Under the pieces are notes generated by a model that was not told the DNA's origin, made no database searches, and saw nothing but the letters and a program-made list of their open reading frames with translations. Position numbers and translations under genes: made by a program. A stretch of DNA of 50,742 nt from an uncultured Duncaniella sp. (GTDB lineage: Bacteria; Bacteroidota; Bacteroidia; Bacteroidales; Muribaculaceae), in NCBI GenBank assembly GCA_910584825.1, contig CAJUCI010000019.1, forward strand, positions 1 through 50,742, written 5' to 3'. This document shows, one piece after another, positions 41,126 through 50,517 of this stretch; position 1 is the first letter of the stretch, and each line of letters begins with the position of its first letter.

Positions 41126-41878
41126 TTATCGTTTGGGGTCGAAGCCGCGGCGTTGGAGGGCGCGGAGCATGCCGTAGTTCATGGCTTCGCGATAGTAGCC
41201 GATAATGTGGGTGGCCCAGTCGTTGTCGGTCTTGTCGCCAGCGCGGGTGCGGTTATATTCGGTTACGGTATCGTTATACTCCATGAGGTCGGCGGTCATT
41301 TCGGCGTCGTCTGAGGGGTAGTGGTTGTGAAACACCACGAGCTCGCGGGGCTGTTTGGGCTTGAGGTCGGGCTTTTCGCGGGGCACGCCTATCGAGAGTC
41401 CGCACACTACGAATGTCTTTTTGGGCAGCCCGAGCAGTGTCGACACGGCTTCGGGGGCCACGGTGCGGGCATATCCGATGGGGCAGCATCCGAGGCCGAG
41501 CGATTCGGCCATAGCTACGGCACTCATCATGGCGAGTGATGCGTCCACGATGCCTACGGCGAGTCCGTCGATGGTGTTGTTGAACTCCGGCATGTCCTCG
41601 CCGAGCTCCTCGGCCACGAGGCTGATTTTATGATAGTCCACGAGGAAGAGCAGGAAGTGGCTGCAGGTCTTGACCTGTTTCTGACCGATGAGGGAATACA
41701 GTTTCAGCTTTATCTCGGGGTCGGTGACGTCGATTACTGAGAATTGCTGACCGTTGTAGCTGGTGGGGGTGTTACGTATGGCCTCAAATATGAGGGTCAT
41801 GTCGTCGGGACTGACCTCTTCGCGCTCATACCGGCGCACGCTGCGACGGTCGAGGAGTGTTTCTTTTACGCTTTTCAT
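41126..41878 (-). CDS. Nitroreductase-family NAD(P)H oxidoreductase (NfsA-like)
   Basis: A 250-residue FMN enzyme from the ATG at 41878, ahead of ETLLDRRSVRRYEREEV, the usual start; ten residues of a longer frame are left out. The FMN phosphate-binding RRSVR, the TPTSYNGQQFSVI strand, and the GLGCCPIGYAR and FVVCGLSIGVPREKP segments are typical of the NfsA/FRP subgroup. These reduce nitro groups, quinones or flavins with NADPH; the physiological substrate is unclear. It is monocistronic and divergent from carA. Confidence 0.92.
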   Translation of the reverse strand: MKSVKETLLDRRSVRRYEREEVSPDDMTLIFEAIRNTPTSYNGQQFSVIDVTDPEIKLKLYSLIGQKQVKTCSHFLLFLVDYHKISLVAEELGEDMPEFNNTIDGLAVGIVDASLAMMSAVAMAESLGLGCCPIGYARTVAPEAVSTLLGLPKKTFVVCGLSIGVPREKPDLKPKQPRELVVFHNHYPSDDAEMTADLMEYNDTVTEYNRTRAGDKTDNDWATHIIGYYREAMNYGMLRALQRRGFDPKR

Positions 41879-41993
41879 GACGTGGATAGCAAAAATCGGG
41901 TGAGACACAAAATTTATGTTCTAATAACACACCCAAATGCCAAAAAGTTTATACAAATTGCCAAAAAAAGACACGAAACATATAAAAACTTAG

Positions 41994-42001
41994 TAACTTT
42001 G
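41994..42001 (+). promoter_or_regulatory. -7 element (TAACTTTG) of carAB
   Basis: TAACTTTG lies 34 bp before the carA ATG. No convincing -33 element was found at 19-21 bp upstream. No pyrimidine-type attenuator hairpin is evident in the short leader. Confidence 0.55.
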
Positions 42002-42035
42002 TAGCCCGAAAAGTAACATAATACTCAAAACCCGA

Positions 42036-43106
42036 ATGAGACAGTCTAAGCGCGCTTTCCTCATACTTGAGGATGGCACTACTTTTGAAGGGAAATCATT
42101 TGGCCATGAAGCATCCACGGCCGGTGAGGTAGTGTTCAACACGGCAATGACGGGCTACCCGGAGAGCCTGACTGACCCCTCCTACGAAGGGCAGATATTG
42201 GTGACAACTTACCCGATACTGGGTAACTACGGCGTGCCTCCGCACAGGGAGAAGGATGATGTCAGCGAGTATTATGAGAGCGACCACATACACTGCCGCG
42301 CCATCGTGGCCCAGGACTATTCGTTCGACCATTCGCACTGGCAGGCCGACCGCTCGCTGGCCCAATGGCTCGAGGAGGAGAAAATCCCCGGAATATACGG
42401 CATCGACACGCGTGCGCTGACCAAGCATCTGCGCGAACACGGCTCTATGCTGGGTCGCATTGTGGTCGAGGGTGCTCCCGAGTGTGATTTCTATGACCCC
42501 AACAAGGAGAATCTCGTAGGCAAGGTGTCATGCGAGGAGGTCGAGGTGCACGGCGACGGCGACAAGACTGTGGTGCTCGTGGACTGCGGCGTGAAGCACA
42601 ACATCATACGCTGCCTCACCCGCAGGGGCGTCAAGGTGGTGCGCGTGCCCTGGGACTACGACTTCACATCCATACCCTACGACGGACTGTTCATATCCAA
42701 CGGCCCCGGCAACCCCGACATGGCCGGCAAGACCGTCGAGCACATACGCAAGGCAATGGAGATAGGCAAACCTATCTGCGGCATCTGCATGGGCAATCAG
42801 CTCTTGGCCAAGGCGGCCGGGGCCAAGACCTACAAGCTCAAGTACGGCCACCGTAGCCATAACCAACCTGTTCGCCGCGTGGGCACCAACCAGTGCTTTA
42901 TCACCTCGCAGAATCACGGATTTGCCGTGGACAACTCCACTCTTCCCGCCGACTGGGAGCCGCTATTTGTCAACATGAACGACGGCACCAACGAGGGGAT
43001 ACGCCACAAGTCCAAGCCGTTCTTCTCGGCCCAGTTCCACCCCGAGGCAAGCTCAGGCCCGAAGGATACGGAGTTCCTGTTCGACGAGTTCATAGACATG
43101 CTTTAG
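42036..43106 (+). CDS. carA: Carbamoyl-phosphate synthase small subunit
   Basis: A 356-residue glutamine amidotransferase subunit that delivers ammonia to CarB for arginine and pyrimidine synthesis. The N-terminal CPSase domain opens with AFLILEDGTTFEGKSFG. The class I glutaminase domain (about 180-356) has SNGPGNPDM, the nucleophile Cys in GICMGNQ, and the His-Glu pair in FHPEASSGP. The position after the nucleophile elbow that is His in E. coli (GICLGHQ) is Asn here. carB follows after 30 bp. Confidence 0.97.
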   Translation: MRQSKRAFLILEDGTTFEGKSFGHEASTAGEVVFNTAMTGYPESLTDPSYEGQILVTTYPILGNYGVPPHREKDDVSEYYESDHIHCRAIVAQDYSFDHSHWQADRSLAQWLEEEKIPGIYGIDTRALTKHLREHGSMLGRIVVEGAPECDFYDPNKENLVGKVSCEEVEVHGDGDKTVVLVDCGVKHNIIRCLTRRGVKVVRVPWDYDFTSIPYDGLFISNGPGNPDMAGKTVEHIRKAMEIGKPICGICMGNQLLAKAAGAKTYKLKYGHRSHNQPVRRVGTNQCFITSQNHGFAVDNSTLPADWEPLFVNMNDGTNEGIRHKSKPFFSAQFHPEASSGPKDTEFLFDEFIDML

Positions 43107-43136
43107 TCATTCACCCCTCTTATATAATTAAGGTAT

Positions 43137-46100
43137 ATGCGTAACGAAAATGTTAAGAAGGTGCTCCTGCTCGGTAGCGGAGCGTTGAAGATAGGTGAGG
43201 CGGGTGAGTTTGACTACTCCGGCTCGCAGGCTCTGAAGGCAATGAAGGAGGAGGGCATCACCACGGTGCTCATCAACCCCAATATTGCCACCGTGCAGAC
43301 CTCCGAAGGGTTTGCCGACAAGATATACTTCCTGCCTGTCACTCCGTATTTCGTCGAAAAGGTCATCAATAAGGAGCGTCCCGACGGCATATTGCTGGCC
43401 TTTGGCGGTCAGACCGCGCTCAACTGTGGCGTGGAGCTTTACCGCTCGGGAGTGCTTGAGAAATATAATGTTGAGGTGCTCGGCACACCTGTCCAGGCCA
43501 TCATGGACACCGAGGACCGCGAGCTGTTCGTGCATAAGCTCGACGAGATTGATGTCAAGACCATCAAGAGCGAGGCTGTCAACTCGGTGGATGACGCCAT
43601 CGCCGCCGCCTCGGCACTCGGTTATCCCGTAATCGTGCGTGCCGCCTACGCGCTCGGCGGCCTCGGCTCAGGATTCTGCGACAATGAGCAGGAACTTGTA
43701 TCGCTCGTCGAAAAGGCTCTCGCCTTCTCCCCCCAGGTGCTTGTCGAAAAGTCACTCAAGGGGTGGAAAGAGGTCGAGTACGAGGTGGTGCGTGACCGCT
43801 TTGACAACTGTATCACCGTCTGCAACATGGAGAATTTCGACCCGCTGGGCATACACACCGGCGAGTCAATCGTGGTGGCTCCCTCGCAGACGCTCTCCAA
43901 TGAAGATTACCACTGGCTGCGCAAGCTGGCCATCAAGATAATACGCCACATCGGCATCGTGGGCGAGTGTAACGTGCAGTATGCCTTCGACCCCGAGTCG
44001 ATGGACTATCGCGTCATCGAGGTCAACGCCCGTCTGAGCCGTTCGTCGGCCCTGGCATCCAAGGCCACCGGCTATCCCCTGGCCTTCGTGGCCGCCAAGC
44101 TCGGCCTCGGCTACGGACTGTTTGACCTCAAGAACTCCGTGACCAAAGAAACGTCGGCATTCTTTGAGCCGGCACTCGACTATATCGTCTGCAAGATACC
44201 CCGCTGGGACCTCGGAAAATTCCACGGCGTGCGCCGCGAGATAGGCTCGTCAATGAAGTCGGTGGGCGAGGTCATGGCTATAGGCCGCACATTTGAGGAG
44301 GCCATTCAGAAAGGTCTCCGCATGATAGGGCAGGGGATGCACGGATTTGTCGGCAACAACCAGCGCGACCTCCCCGAACTGGAGCACGCGCTCAAGGAGC
44401 CGACCGACAAGCGCATCCTCGCCATCGCCCAGGCCCTGTTCAAGGGCTACACGGTCGAGAAGATTCACGAACTCACCAAGATTGACCGCTGGTTTCTCTA
44501 CCGCCTGCAGAACATCATCAACACCGCCGCCGAGCTGCATGAGTATGATTCGCTCGAATCGCTGCCCGAGCCCCTCCTGCGTCAGGCCAAGGAGCAGGGA
44601 TTCAGCGACTTCCAGATAGCCCGCGAGATATTCAAGGACCGCATGGAGAATGCCGAGAAGGCCAACCTCGAGGTGCGCGCCCGCCGCAAGAGCCTCGGCA
44701 TCGTGCCGGTGGTCAAGCAGATTGACACTCTTGCCGCCGAGTACCCCGCCCAGACCAACTACCTGTATCTTACCTACAACGGCAGCGAGAACGATGTGCA
44801 GTATCTCCACGACCACCGCTCCATCGTGGTGCTCGGCTCGGGTGCCTACCGCATCGGCTCGTCGGTGGAGTTTGATTGGTGTTCGGTCAACGCTCTGCTC
44901 ACCGTCAAGCGCGAGGGGTGGCGTTCGGTGATGATAAACTACAACCCTGAGACCGTCTCGACCGACTATGACATCTGCGACCGTCTCTATTTCGACGAGC
45001 TTACCTTTGAGCGTGTGATGGACATCCTCGACCTCGAGCAGCCTCACGGCACCATCCTCTCGGTGGGCGGCCAGATACCCAACAATCTTGCCACACGTCT
45101 TGACGACCAGGGCGTTAACATCCTCGGCACCTCGGCCCAGAGCATTGACAACGCCGAGGACCGCAACAAATTTTCGGCCATGCTTGACCGTCTCGGCATC
45201 GACCAGCCCCGCTGGCGCGAGCTTACGAGCATGGCTGACATCGACGAGTTTATCGCCGAGGTCGGCTTCCCGGTGCTCGTGCGCCCCAGCTATGTGCTAT
45301 CGGGTGCGGCCATGAACGTGTGTCACAACCAGGAGCAGCTCACCCGCTTCCTCCGTCTCGCCGCCAACGTGTCAAAGCAGCACCCCGTCGTGGTGTCGCA
45401 GTTCATCTCGGGCGCGAAGGAGATTGAGATGGATGCAGTGGCCAACAAGGGCGAGATTGTGGCCTATGCCATATCGGAGCACATCGAGTATGCCGGTGTG
45501 CACTCAGGCGACGCCACCATCCAGTTCCCGCCCCAGAAACTGTATGTCGAGACCGTGCGCCGCATCCGCAAAATCTCCCGTCAGATTGCTGATGCGCTCA
45601 ACATATCCGGCCCGTTCAACATCCAGTTCCTTGCCAAGAACAATGACATCAAGGTAATCGAGTGCAACCTGCGCGCATCGCGTTCGTTCCCGTTCGTGTC
45701 AAAGGTGCTGAAGATTAACTTCATCGACCTTGCCACACGCGTTATGCTCGGCCTCGATGTGGAGAAGCCCCACAAGAATGCCTTTGACCTCGACTACGTG
45801 GGCATCAAGGCGTCGCAGTTCAGTTTCTCGCGACTGCAGGGAGCCGACCCCGTGCTCGGTGTCGACATGGCCTCGACCGGCGAGGTAGGCTGTATCGGCA
45901 ATGACTCGGCCGAGGCCCTCATCAAGGCCATGATTTCGGTGGGCAACCGCGTGCCCTCCAAGGCCGTGCTGATGTCGACCGGCACGCCCAAGCAGAAGGC
46001 CGACCTCCTCGACGCCGCCCATGAGCTTGCCAACCGCGGCTACACCATCTATGCCACCGGCGGCACACATGCCTATCTCAACGACAACGGCATACCCGCC

Positions 46101-46361
46101 ATCCGCGTCTACTGGCCCTCGCAGTCCGACATGCAGCCCCAGGCCATCGAGCTGTTGCATGACCATAAGGTGGACATGGTGGTCAACATCCCCAAAAACT
46201 TCTCCGACACCGAGCTGAGCAACGGCTACAAGATACGCCGTGCGGCCATTGACCTGAACATACCCCTGCTCACCAATGCCCGCCTCGCCTCGGCCTACAT
46301 CGATGCGTTCACCACTCACCCGCTCGACGAGATTGAAATCAAGAGCTGGGACGAATACTGA
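43137..46361 (+). CDS. carB: Carbamoyl-phosphate synthase large subunit
   Basis: A 1074-residue ATP-grasp enzyme that makes carbamoyl phosphate from bicarbonate, ammonia and two ATP. The first half (about 1-400) has KKVLLLGSGALKIGEAGEFD and the carboxyphosphate ATP-grasp domain; a helical oligomerisation part covers about 400-550. The second half (about 555-935) starts again with VLGSGAYRIGSSVEFDW and phosphorylates carbamate. The C-terminal 140 residues form the MGS-like allosteric domain (ANRGYTIYATGGTHAYL), where UMP or ornithine bind in relatives. Length is standard. Confidence 0.98.
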   Translation: MRNENVKKVLLLGSGALKIGEAGEFDYSGSQALKAMKEEGITTVLINPNIATVQTSEGFADKIYFLPVTPYFVEKVINKERPDGILLAFGGQTALNCGVELYRSGVLEKYNVEVLGTPVQAIMDTEDRELFVHKLDEIDVKTIKSEAVNSVDDAIAAASALGYPVIVRAAYALGGLGSGFCDNEQELVSLVEKALAFSPQVLVEKSLKGWKEVEYEVVRDRFDNCITVCNMENFDPLGIHTGESIVVAPSQTLSNEDYHWLRKLAIKIIRHIGIVGECNVQYAFDPESMDYRVIEVNARLSRSSALASKATGYPLAFVAAKLGLGYGLFDLKNSVTKETSAFFEPALDYIVCKIPRWDLGKFHGVRREIGSSMKSVGEVMAIGRTFEEAIQKGLRMIGQGMHGFVGNNQRDLPELEHALKEPTDKRILAIAQALFKGYTVEKIHELTKIDRWFLYRLQNIINTAAELHEYDSLESLPEPLLRQAKEQGFSDFQIAREIFKDRMENAEKANLEVRARRKSLGIVPVVKQIDTLAAEYPAQTNYLYLTYNGSENDVQYLHDHRSIVVLGSGAYRIGSSVEFDWCSVNALLTVKREGWRSVMINYNPETVSTDYDICDRLYFDELTFERVMDILDLEQPHGTILSVGGQIPNNLATRLDDQGVNILGTSAQSIDNAEDRNKFSAMLDRLGIDQPRWRELTSMADIDEFIAEVGFPVLVRPSYVLSGAAMNVCHNQEQLTRFLRLAANVSKQHPVVVSQFISGAKEIEMDAVANKGEIVAYAISEHIEYAGVHSGDATIQFPPQKLYVETVRRIRKISRQIADALNISGPFNIQFLAKNNDIKVIECNLRASRSFPFVSKVLKINFIDLATRVMLGLDVEKPHKNAFDLDYVGIKASQFSFSRLQGADPVLGVDMASTGEVGCIGNDSAEALIKAMISVGNRVPSKAVLMSTGTPKQKADLLDAAHELANRGYTIYATGGTHAYLNDNGIPAIRVYWPSQSDMQPQAIELLHDHKVDMVVNIPKNFSDTELSNGYKIRRAAIDLNIPLLTNARLASAYIDAFTTHPLDEIEIKSWDEY

Positions 46362-46370
46362 GTTTAATCG

Positions 46371-46442
46371 GCAATTAGTGATTATTTCTGACGCGCGCGA
46401 AAAATTAATTACTAATTGATAATTACTAATTGCTAATTAATG
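46371..46442 (+). repeat. AT-rich direct repeats after carB
   Basis: The unit AATTACTAATTG occurs twice (about 46408-46432), followed by CTAATTAATG, with related ATTAGTGATT before it. No hairpin with a T-run is seen, so carB may read through or end by another mechanism. Confidence 0.5.
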
Positions 46443-46452
46443 AAAGATTTCG

Positions 46453-46460
46453 TACATTTG
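46453..46460 (+). promoter_or_regulatory. -7 element (TACATTTG) of enolase gene
   Basis: TACATTTG fits TAxxTTTG and lies 54 bp before the eno ATG. The leader after it is AT-rich and without an SD sequence. Confidence 0.6.
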
Positions 46461-46514
46461 CATCGCATTTTCTGAATTGCAATAGGTTAAAACAATTTTT
46501 TATATATCCTAATT

Positions 46515-47825
46515 ATGAAGATTGAAAAAATTATCGGTCGTGAGGTGCTTGACTCACGCGGCAATCCTACCGTTGAGGTAGACGTTATCCTCGAATCCGG
46601 CGCACGTGGTCGCGCTTCCGTTCCCTCGGGAGCTTCCACCGGTGTTAACGAAGCTCTCGAGCTCCGCGACGGTGACAAGTCACGCTACATGGGCAAGGGC
46701 GTACAGAAGGCTGTAGCCAACGTGAACGGCCCCATCGCCGAGGCCCTCAAGGGTATGAGCGCACTCGACCAGATTAAGATTGACGAGACCATGCTGGCTC
46801 TCGACGGCACTGACACCAAGAGCAACCTCGGTGCCAACGCCATCCTCGGCGTATCTCTCGCCGTTGCCAAGGCTGCTGCCGACTATCTTGACCTCCCCCT
46901 CTACAAATATATCGGCGGATGCAACACATATTGCCTCCCCGTGCCCATGATGAACATCATCAACGGTGGTGCTCACTCTGACGCCCCCATCTGCTTCCAG
47001 GAGTTCATGATTCGCCCCATCGGTGCATGCTGCTTCAAGGAAGGTATCCGCATGGGCACCGAGGTGTTCCACAACCTCAAGAAGGTGCTCCACGACCGCA
47101 ACCTCTCTACCGCAGTTGGTGACGAGGGCGGTTTCGCTCCCGCACTCGACGGCACCGAGGACGCTCTCAACGTCATTATCAAGGCTATCGAGCTCGCAGG
47201 CTACGTGCCCGGCAAGGACGTGACCATCGGCCTCGACTGCGCCGCTTCTGAGTTCGCTAAGGAGCAGGCTGACGGCTCATTCATCTACGACTACACCTGG
47301 AAGCAGGGTGCCGACGCTCCCAAGCTCAACAGCGAGGAGCAGGCCAAGTTCCTCAAGGAGCTCGTTGAGAAGTACCCCATCGACTCTATCGAGGACGGTA
47401 TGGGCGAGAACGACTGGGCCGGCTGGAAGGTGCTCACCGACCTTATCGGCAACCGTTGCCAGCTCGTTGGTGACGACCTCTTCGTGACCAACGTTAAGTA
47501 CCTCCAGCGTGGTATCGAGGAAGGCTGCGCCAACTCTATCCTCGTTAAGGTTAACCAGATTGGTTCACTCACCGAGACCCTCCGCGCCGTTGAGCTCGCT
47601 CAGCGTAACGGCTACACCGCTGTCATCTCTCACCGTTCAGGCGAGACCGAGGACGCTACCATCGCCGACATCGCTGTTGCTACCAACGCCGGCCAGATTA
47701 AGACCGGCTCTGCAAGCCGTTCTGACCGTATGGCCAAGTACAACCAGCTCCTCCGCATCCAGGAAGAGCTCGGCGACGTGGCTGAGTATGGCTATGGCAA
47801 GCGCACCAAGCGTCCCCAGGCCTAA
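46515..47825 (+). CDS. eno: Enolase (phosphopyruvate hydratase)
   Basis: A 436-residue glycolytic enzyme that converts 2-phosphoglycerate to phosphoenolpyruvate in the cytoplasm. All conserved pieces are there: EVLDSRGNPTVEVDV at the start, SGASTGVNEALELRD, NGGAHSDAPICFQEFMI, DEGGFAP, IGLDCAASEF with a Mg ligand Asp, EDGMGENDW, VGDDLFVTN, the catalytic Lys in LVKVNQIGSLTE, and SHRSGETED. Codon use is strongly biased (runs of GTT, CTC and CGC codons), as expected for high expression. Own promoter and very strong terminator. Confidence 0.98.
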   Translation: MKIEKIIGREVLDSRGNPTVEVDVILESGARGRASVPSGASTGVNEALELRDGDKSRYMGKGVQKAVANVNGPIAEALKGMSALDQIKIDETMLALDGTDTKSNLGANAILGVSLAVAKAAADYLDLPLYKYIGGCNTYCLPVPMMNIINGGAHSDAPICFQEFMIRPIGACCFKEGIRMGTEVFHNLKKVLHDRNLSTAVGDEGGFAPALDGTEDALNVIIKAIELAGYVPGKDVTIGLDCAASEFAKEQADGSFIYDYTWKQGADAPKLNSEEQAKFLKELVEKYPIDSIEDGMGENDWAGWKVLTDLIGNRCQLVGDDLFVTNVKYLQRGIEEGCANSILVKVNQIGSLTETLRAVELAQRNGYTAVISHRSGETEDATIADIAVATNAGQIKTGSASRSDRMAKYNQLLRIQEELGDVAEYGYGKRTKRPQA

Positions 47826-47858
47826 TCCACGCCTCACAATATCATAATATAGAAAGAT

Positions 47859-47894
47859 AGCAGGGATGCCCGCACGGGCATCCCTGCTTGTTTT
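47859..47894 (+). terminator. Terminator of enolase gene
   Basis: A 13-bp perfect GC-rich stem (AGCAGGGATGCCC / GGGCATCCCTGCT) with a 4-base loop is followed by TGTTTT, 34 nt after the eno stop codon. Confidence 0.92.
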
Positions 47895-47918
47895 GTATGA
47901 CGGATATACGTAACTTTG
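47888..47918 (+). promoter_or_regulatory. Promoter of S9 peptidase gene
   Basis: TTG at 47888-47890 and TAACTTTG at 47911-47918 are 20 bp apart. The -33 overlaps the end of the enolase terminator. The -7 lies 30 bp before the ATG. Confidence 0.55.
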
Positions 47919-47948
47919 TGAGAGAAAACAAAAACAGCAAAATATATC

Positions 47949-50408
47949 ATGAAACGCACAATCATTCCTCTTGCCCTTGCCCTCGGCCTCGGAGCCGCCA
48001 CGGCATCTGCCGACACGATTGACGTCACATCGTTCAGGTATGCGGGCCCCTTTGCCCTGCACTCCCCTTATGTGATAGACAGCATCGACGCTTCGGCCAA
48101 AAAATATGACGTTGAGGCGCGCCTTGCCACCCCCGTATCGCTTGACCTTGCCCGCGAGGGGCGGCAGTTTGCCGACTCGGTGCTCCCGGCAACCTCTGGC
48201 GATGCCCTCCACCTCCTGTCGTTCACTCTCGACAATTCACGCTTTGCCAAGGCCCGTATCAAGGTCGACGGCGTGAAGAACTTCCAGGTATATGTCGACG
48301 GCGAGAAAAACAGCGGAAGCGAACTGGCTCTCAAACCCATGACGCGCGAAGTGGTGCTGAAATGCCTTACCGACACGGCCGGAGGTGACACGCTCAGGGT
48401 GAGGATTGAGACCGATACCCCCGGATATTTCACGGTCAACCCCAATGTCGGCCGCCGGTATTCCACCCGCGACATCTTTACAGGCCGTTTTCTCGGCTCG
48501 GTGGCTGTGTCGCCCCGAGGCAAATATCTCTACACCGGCTATTACCACATCAACCCCGACGGCTCGCAGGGCGGGTGGGAGTATGTGCTCAGCGATGCCT
48601 CCACGGGCCGTGCGCTCCACACTTTTTCGCGCGCCATGTCCTGGATGCCTAAGAGCGAGTCGCTCTACTACACCCGCGAGCGCGGAAGCAAGACCCAGCT
48701 TGTGACTGTCGACCCCGCTACCGGCGAGGAGCGCGTGATGGCTTCGGGACTGCCCGACAAGCGGTTCACGATGTCGCCGACCGAGGATTTCATGGTGTAT
48801 ATGCGCCAGGTCGACGGCCCCAAGGAGAAGAACGACGGCCTTTATGAGATACTCAACCCCGAGGACCGCCAGCCCGGATGGCGCGACCGCGGACAGCTTA
48901 TGCGCTACGACTTCGCCACGGGACTGTCGGTGCCGCTCACATTCGGCTACAAGCCCGTGTGGTTGCAGGGCATTTCTGACGACGGCGGCAAATTGCTCTT
49001 TATGGTTTCCGAGATGAATCTCGGCAAGCGTCCGTCATCGCTCTCGTCGCTCTATCTTCTCGACCTTGCAACGATGAAGGCCGAGGCCCTTTGCGAGAAC
49101 GAGCCGTTCCTCGGTTCAGCCTCGCTCTCGCCCGACGGCAAGAGTGTGGCTGTGGTCGGTTCGCCCGATGCTTTTGGCGGCATTGGACGTTCGCTGCCCG
49201 ACGGGGCTGTGGCAAGTATGGTCGACAACCAGCTTTTCCTCCTCGATGTAGCTACTCGCAAGGTTTCGCCGCTCACCCGCGATTTCGACCCCTCGGTTGA
49301 CAAGTTCGGCTGGAGCCGCAACGACGGGTGTGTGTATTTCTCCGCCGAGGACCGTGACAATAAGCCCCTGTTCCGCGTGAACCCGTCCACAGCCAAGGTT
49401 GAGCCTCTCGGAGTGGCCGAAGGCTATGTCATGGGCTATTCGCTCGCCTCCGACGCCCCGGTGCTTGCCTATTACGGCCAGAGTGCCGACAATTCCTCAC
49501 GCCTCTATACGCTTGACACACGCAAGCTCCGCTCCACACTGCGTGACGACTTGAGTGCCGAGCGCACCGCCGGACTGTGGCTCGACAAGACCAACCGCTG
49601 GTCATACCGTAGCTCGCGTGGCGACACCATCTATGCGCGTTACAATCTCCCGCCCGACTTTGACCCGTCAAAGAAATACCCCGTCATCGTCTATTATTAC
49701 GGCGGATGCAGCCCTGTGGGCAGCTATCTCGACACCACCTACAACCCCCATCTTTTTGCCTCGCACGGCTTTATCTCGCTTGTGATTAATCCCAGCGGAG
49801 CCACCGGCTTCGGTCAGGAATTCTCCTCGCGCCATGTTGCTACGGCGGGCGAAGGCGTGGCGCAGGACATCATCGACGGCGTCAAGCAGTTCGCGGCCGA
49901 GCATCCTTATGTCGACAGCGCGAAGATAGGCTGTTGCGGCGCATCGTATGGAGGCTTCATGACCCAGTATCTCCAGACCGTCACCGACATCTTTGCTGCA
50001 GCCATCTCCCACGCCGGCATCAGCGACCACACAAGCTACTGGGGCGAAGGCTATTGGGGCTACTCCTACAGCGAAGTGAGCATGGCCGACAAGATGCCGT
50101 GGTCTGACCGCGAACTTTACGTGGCCCACAGCCCCCTGTATAACGCCGACAAGATTAACACCCCCTTGCTCTTCCTGCATGGCGATGCAGACACGAATGT
50201 GCCCATAGGCGAGAGCATCCAGATGTTCACAGCCCTCAAACTCCTCGGCAAAGAGACCGCAATGGTAGCCGTCAAAGACCAGAATCATCACATCCTTGAC
50301 TTCAAGAAGCGCGAACAGTGGCTTAACACCATCCTCGCATGGTTCTCTAAATACCTTCAGGACGACCCCTCGTGGTGGGAAGAAATGTACCCCACCAAGC
50401 AACTATAG
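47949..50408 (+). CDS. S9 family (DPP IV/acylaminoacyl-type) serine peptidase
   Basis: An 819-residue exported peptidase with a signal peptide (cleavage near ASA-DT). About residues 130-530 form a beta-propeller (repeats with SPRGKYLYTGYY, SPTEDFMVYMRQ, SPDGKSVAVVGSP). About 560-815 is the alpha/beta-hydrolase domain with the nucleophile Ser in CCGASYGGFM, the Asp in LHGDADTNVPIG and the His in KDQNHHI. It would trim short peptides in the periplasm, perhaps with prolyl preference. Monocistronic, with terminator at 50447. The Cys pair before the nucleophile is unusual but harmless. Confidence 0.93.
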   Translation: MKRTIIPLALALGLGAATASADTIDVTSFRYAGPFALHSPYVIDSIDASAKKYDVEARLATPVSLDLAREGRQFADSVLPATSGDALHLLSFTLDNSRFAKARIKVDGVKNFQVYVDGEKNSGSELALKPMTREVVLKCLTDTAGGDTLRVRIETDTPGYFTVNPNVGRRYSTRDIFTGRFLGSVAVSPRGKYLYTGYYHINPDGSQGGWEYVLSDASTGRALHTFSRAMSWMPKSESLYYTRERGSKTQLVTVDPATGEERVMASGLPDKRFTMSPTEDFMVYMRQVDGPKEKNDGLYEILNPEDRQPGWRDRGQLMRYDFATGLSVPLTFGYKPVWLQGISDDGGKLLFMVSEMNLGKRPSSLSSLYLLDLATMKAEALCENEPFLGSASLSPDGKSVAVVGSPDAFGGIGRSLPDGAVASMVDNQLFLLDVATRKVSPLTRDFDPSVDKFGWSRNDGCVYFSAEDRDNKPLFRVNPSTAKVEPLGVAEGYVMGYSLASDAPVLAYYGQSADNSSRLYTLDTRKLRSTLRDDLSAERTAGLWLDKTNRWSYRSSRGDTIYARYNLPPDFDPSKKYPVIVYYYGGCSPVGSYLDTTYNPHLFASHGFISLVINPSGATGFGQEFSSRHVATAGEGVAQDIIDGVKQFAAEHPYVDSAKIGCCGASYGGFMTQYLQTVTDIFAAAISHAGISDHTSYWGEGYWGYSYSEVSMADKMPWSDRELYVAHSPLYNADKINTPLLFLHGDADTNVPIGESIQMFTALKLLGKETAMVAVKDQNHHILDFKKREQWLNTILAWFSKYLQDDPSWWEEMYPTKQL

Positions 50409-50446
50409 TCATAAGGAAGCATCCTAAAGTATAACAACTACAAGCG

Positions 50447-50481
50447 GCAAGGCTGCAGCACCATCGGTGTTGCAGCCTTGC
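50447..50481 (+). terminator. Terminator hairpin of S9 peptidase gene
   Basis: A 16-bp stem with one G-T pair (GCAAGGCTGCAGCACC and its complement) has a 3-base loop. No T-run follows; a REP repeat begins 6 bases later. Confidence 0.75.
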
Positions 50482-50486
50482 TCCCT

Positions 50487-50517
50487 GTAGGAGCGACGGC
50501 TTCAGCCGTCGATATGA
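50487..50517 (+). repeat. Single REP-like palindromic repeat
   Basis: GTAGGAGC, then the palindrome GACGGCTTCAGCCGTC (one base different from the other copies), then GATATGA. No inverted partner follows within 110 bp, but the next bases (GACAAAACTAAC) weakly resemble the inner end of the 110-bp elements, so this may be half of a decayed doublet. Confidence 0.8.
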
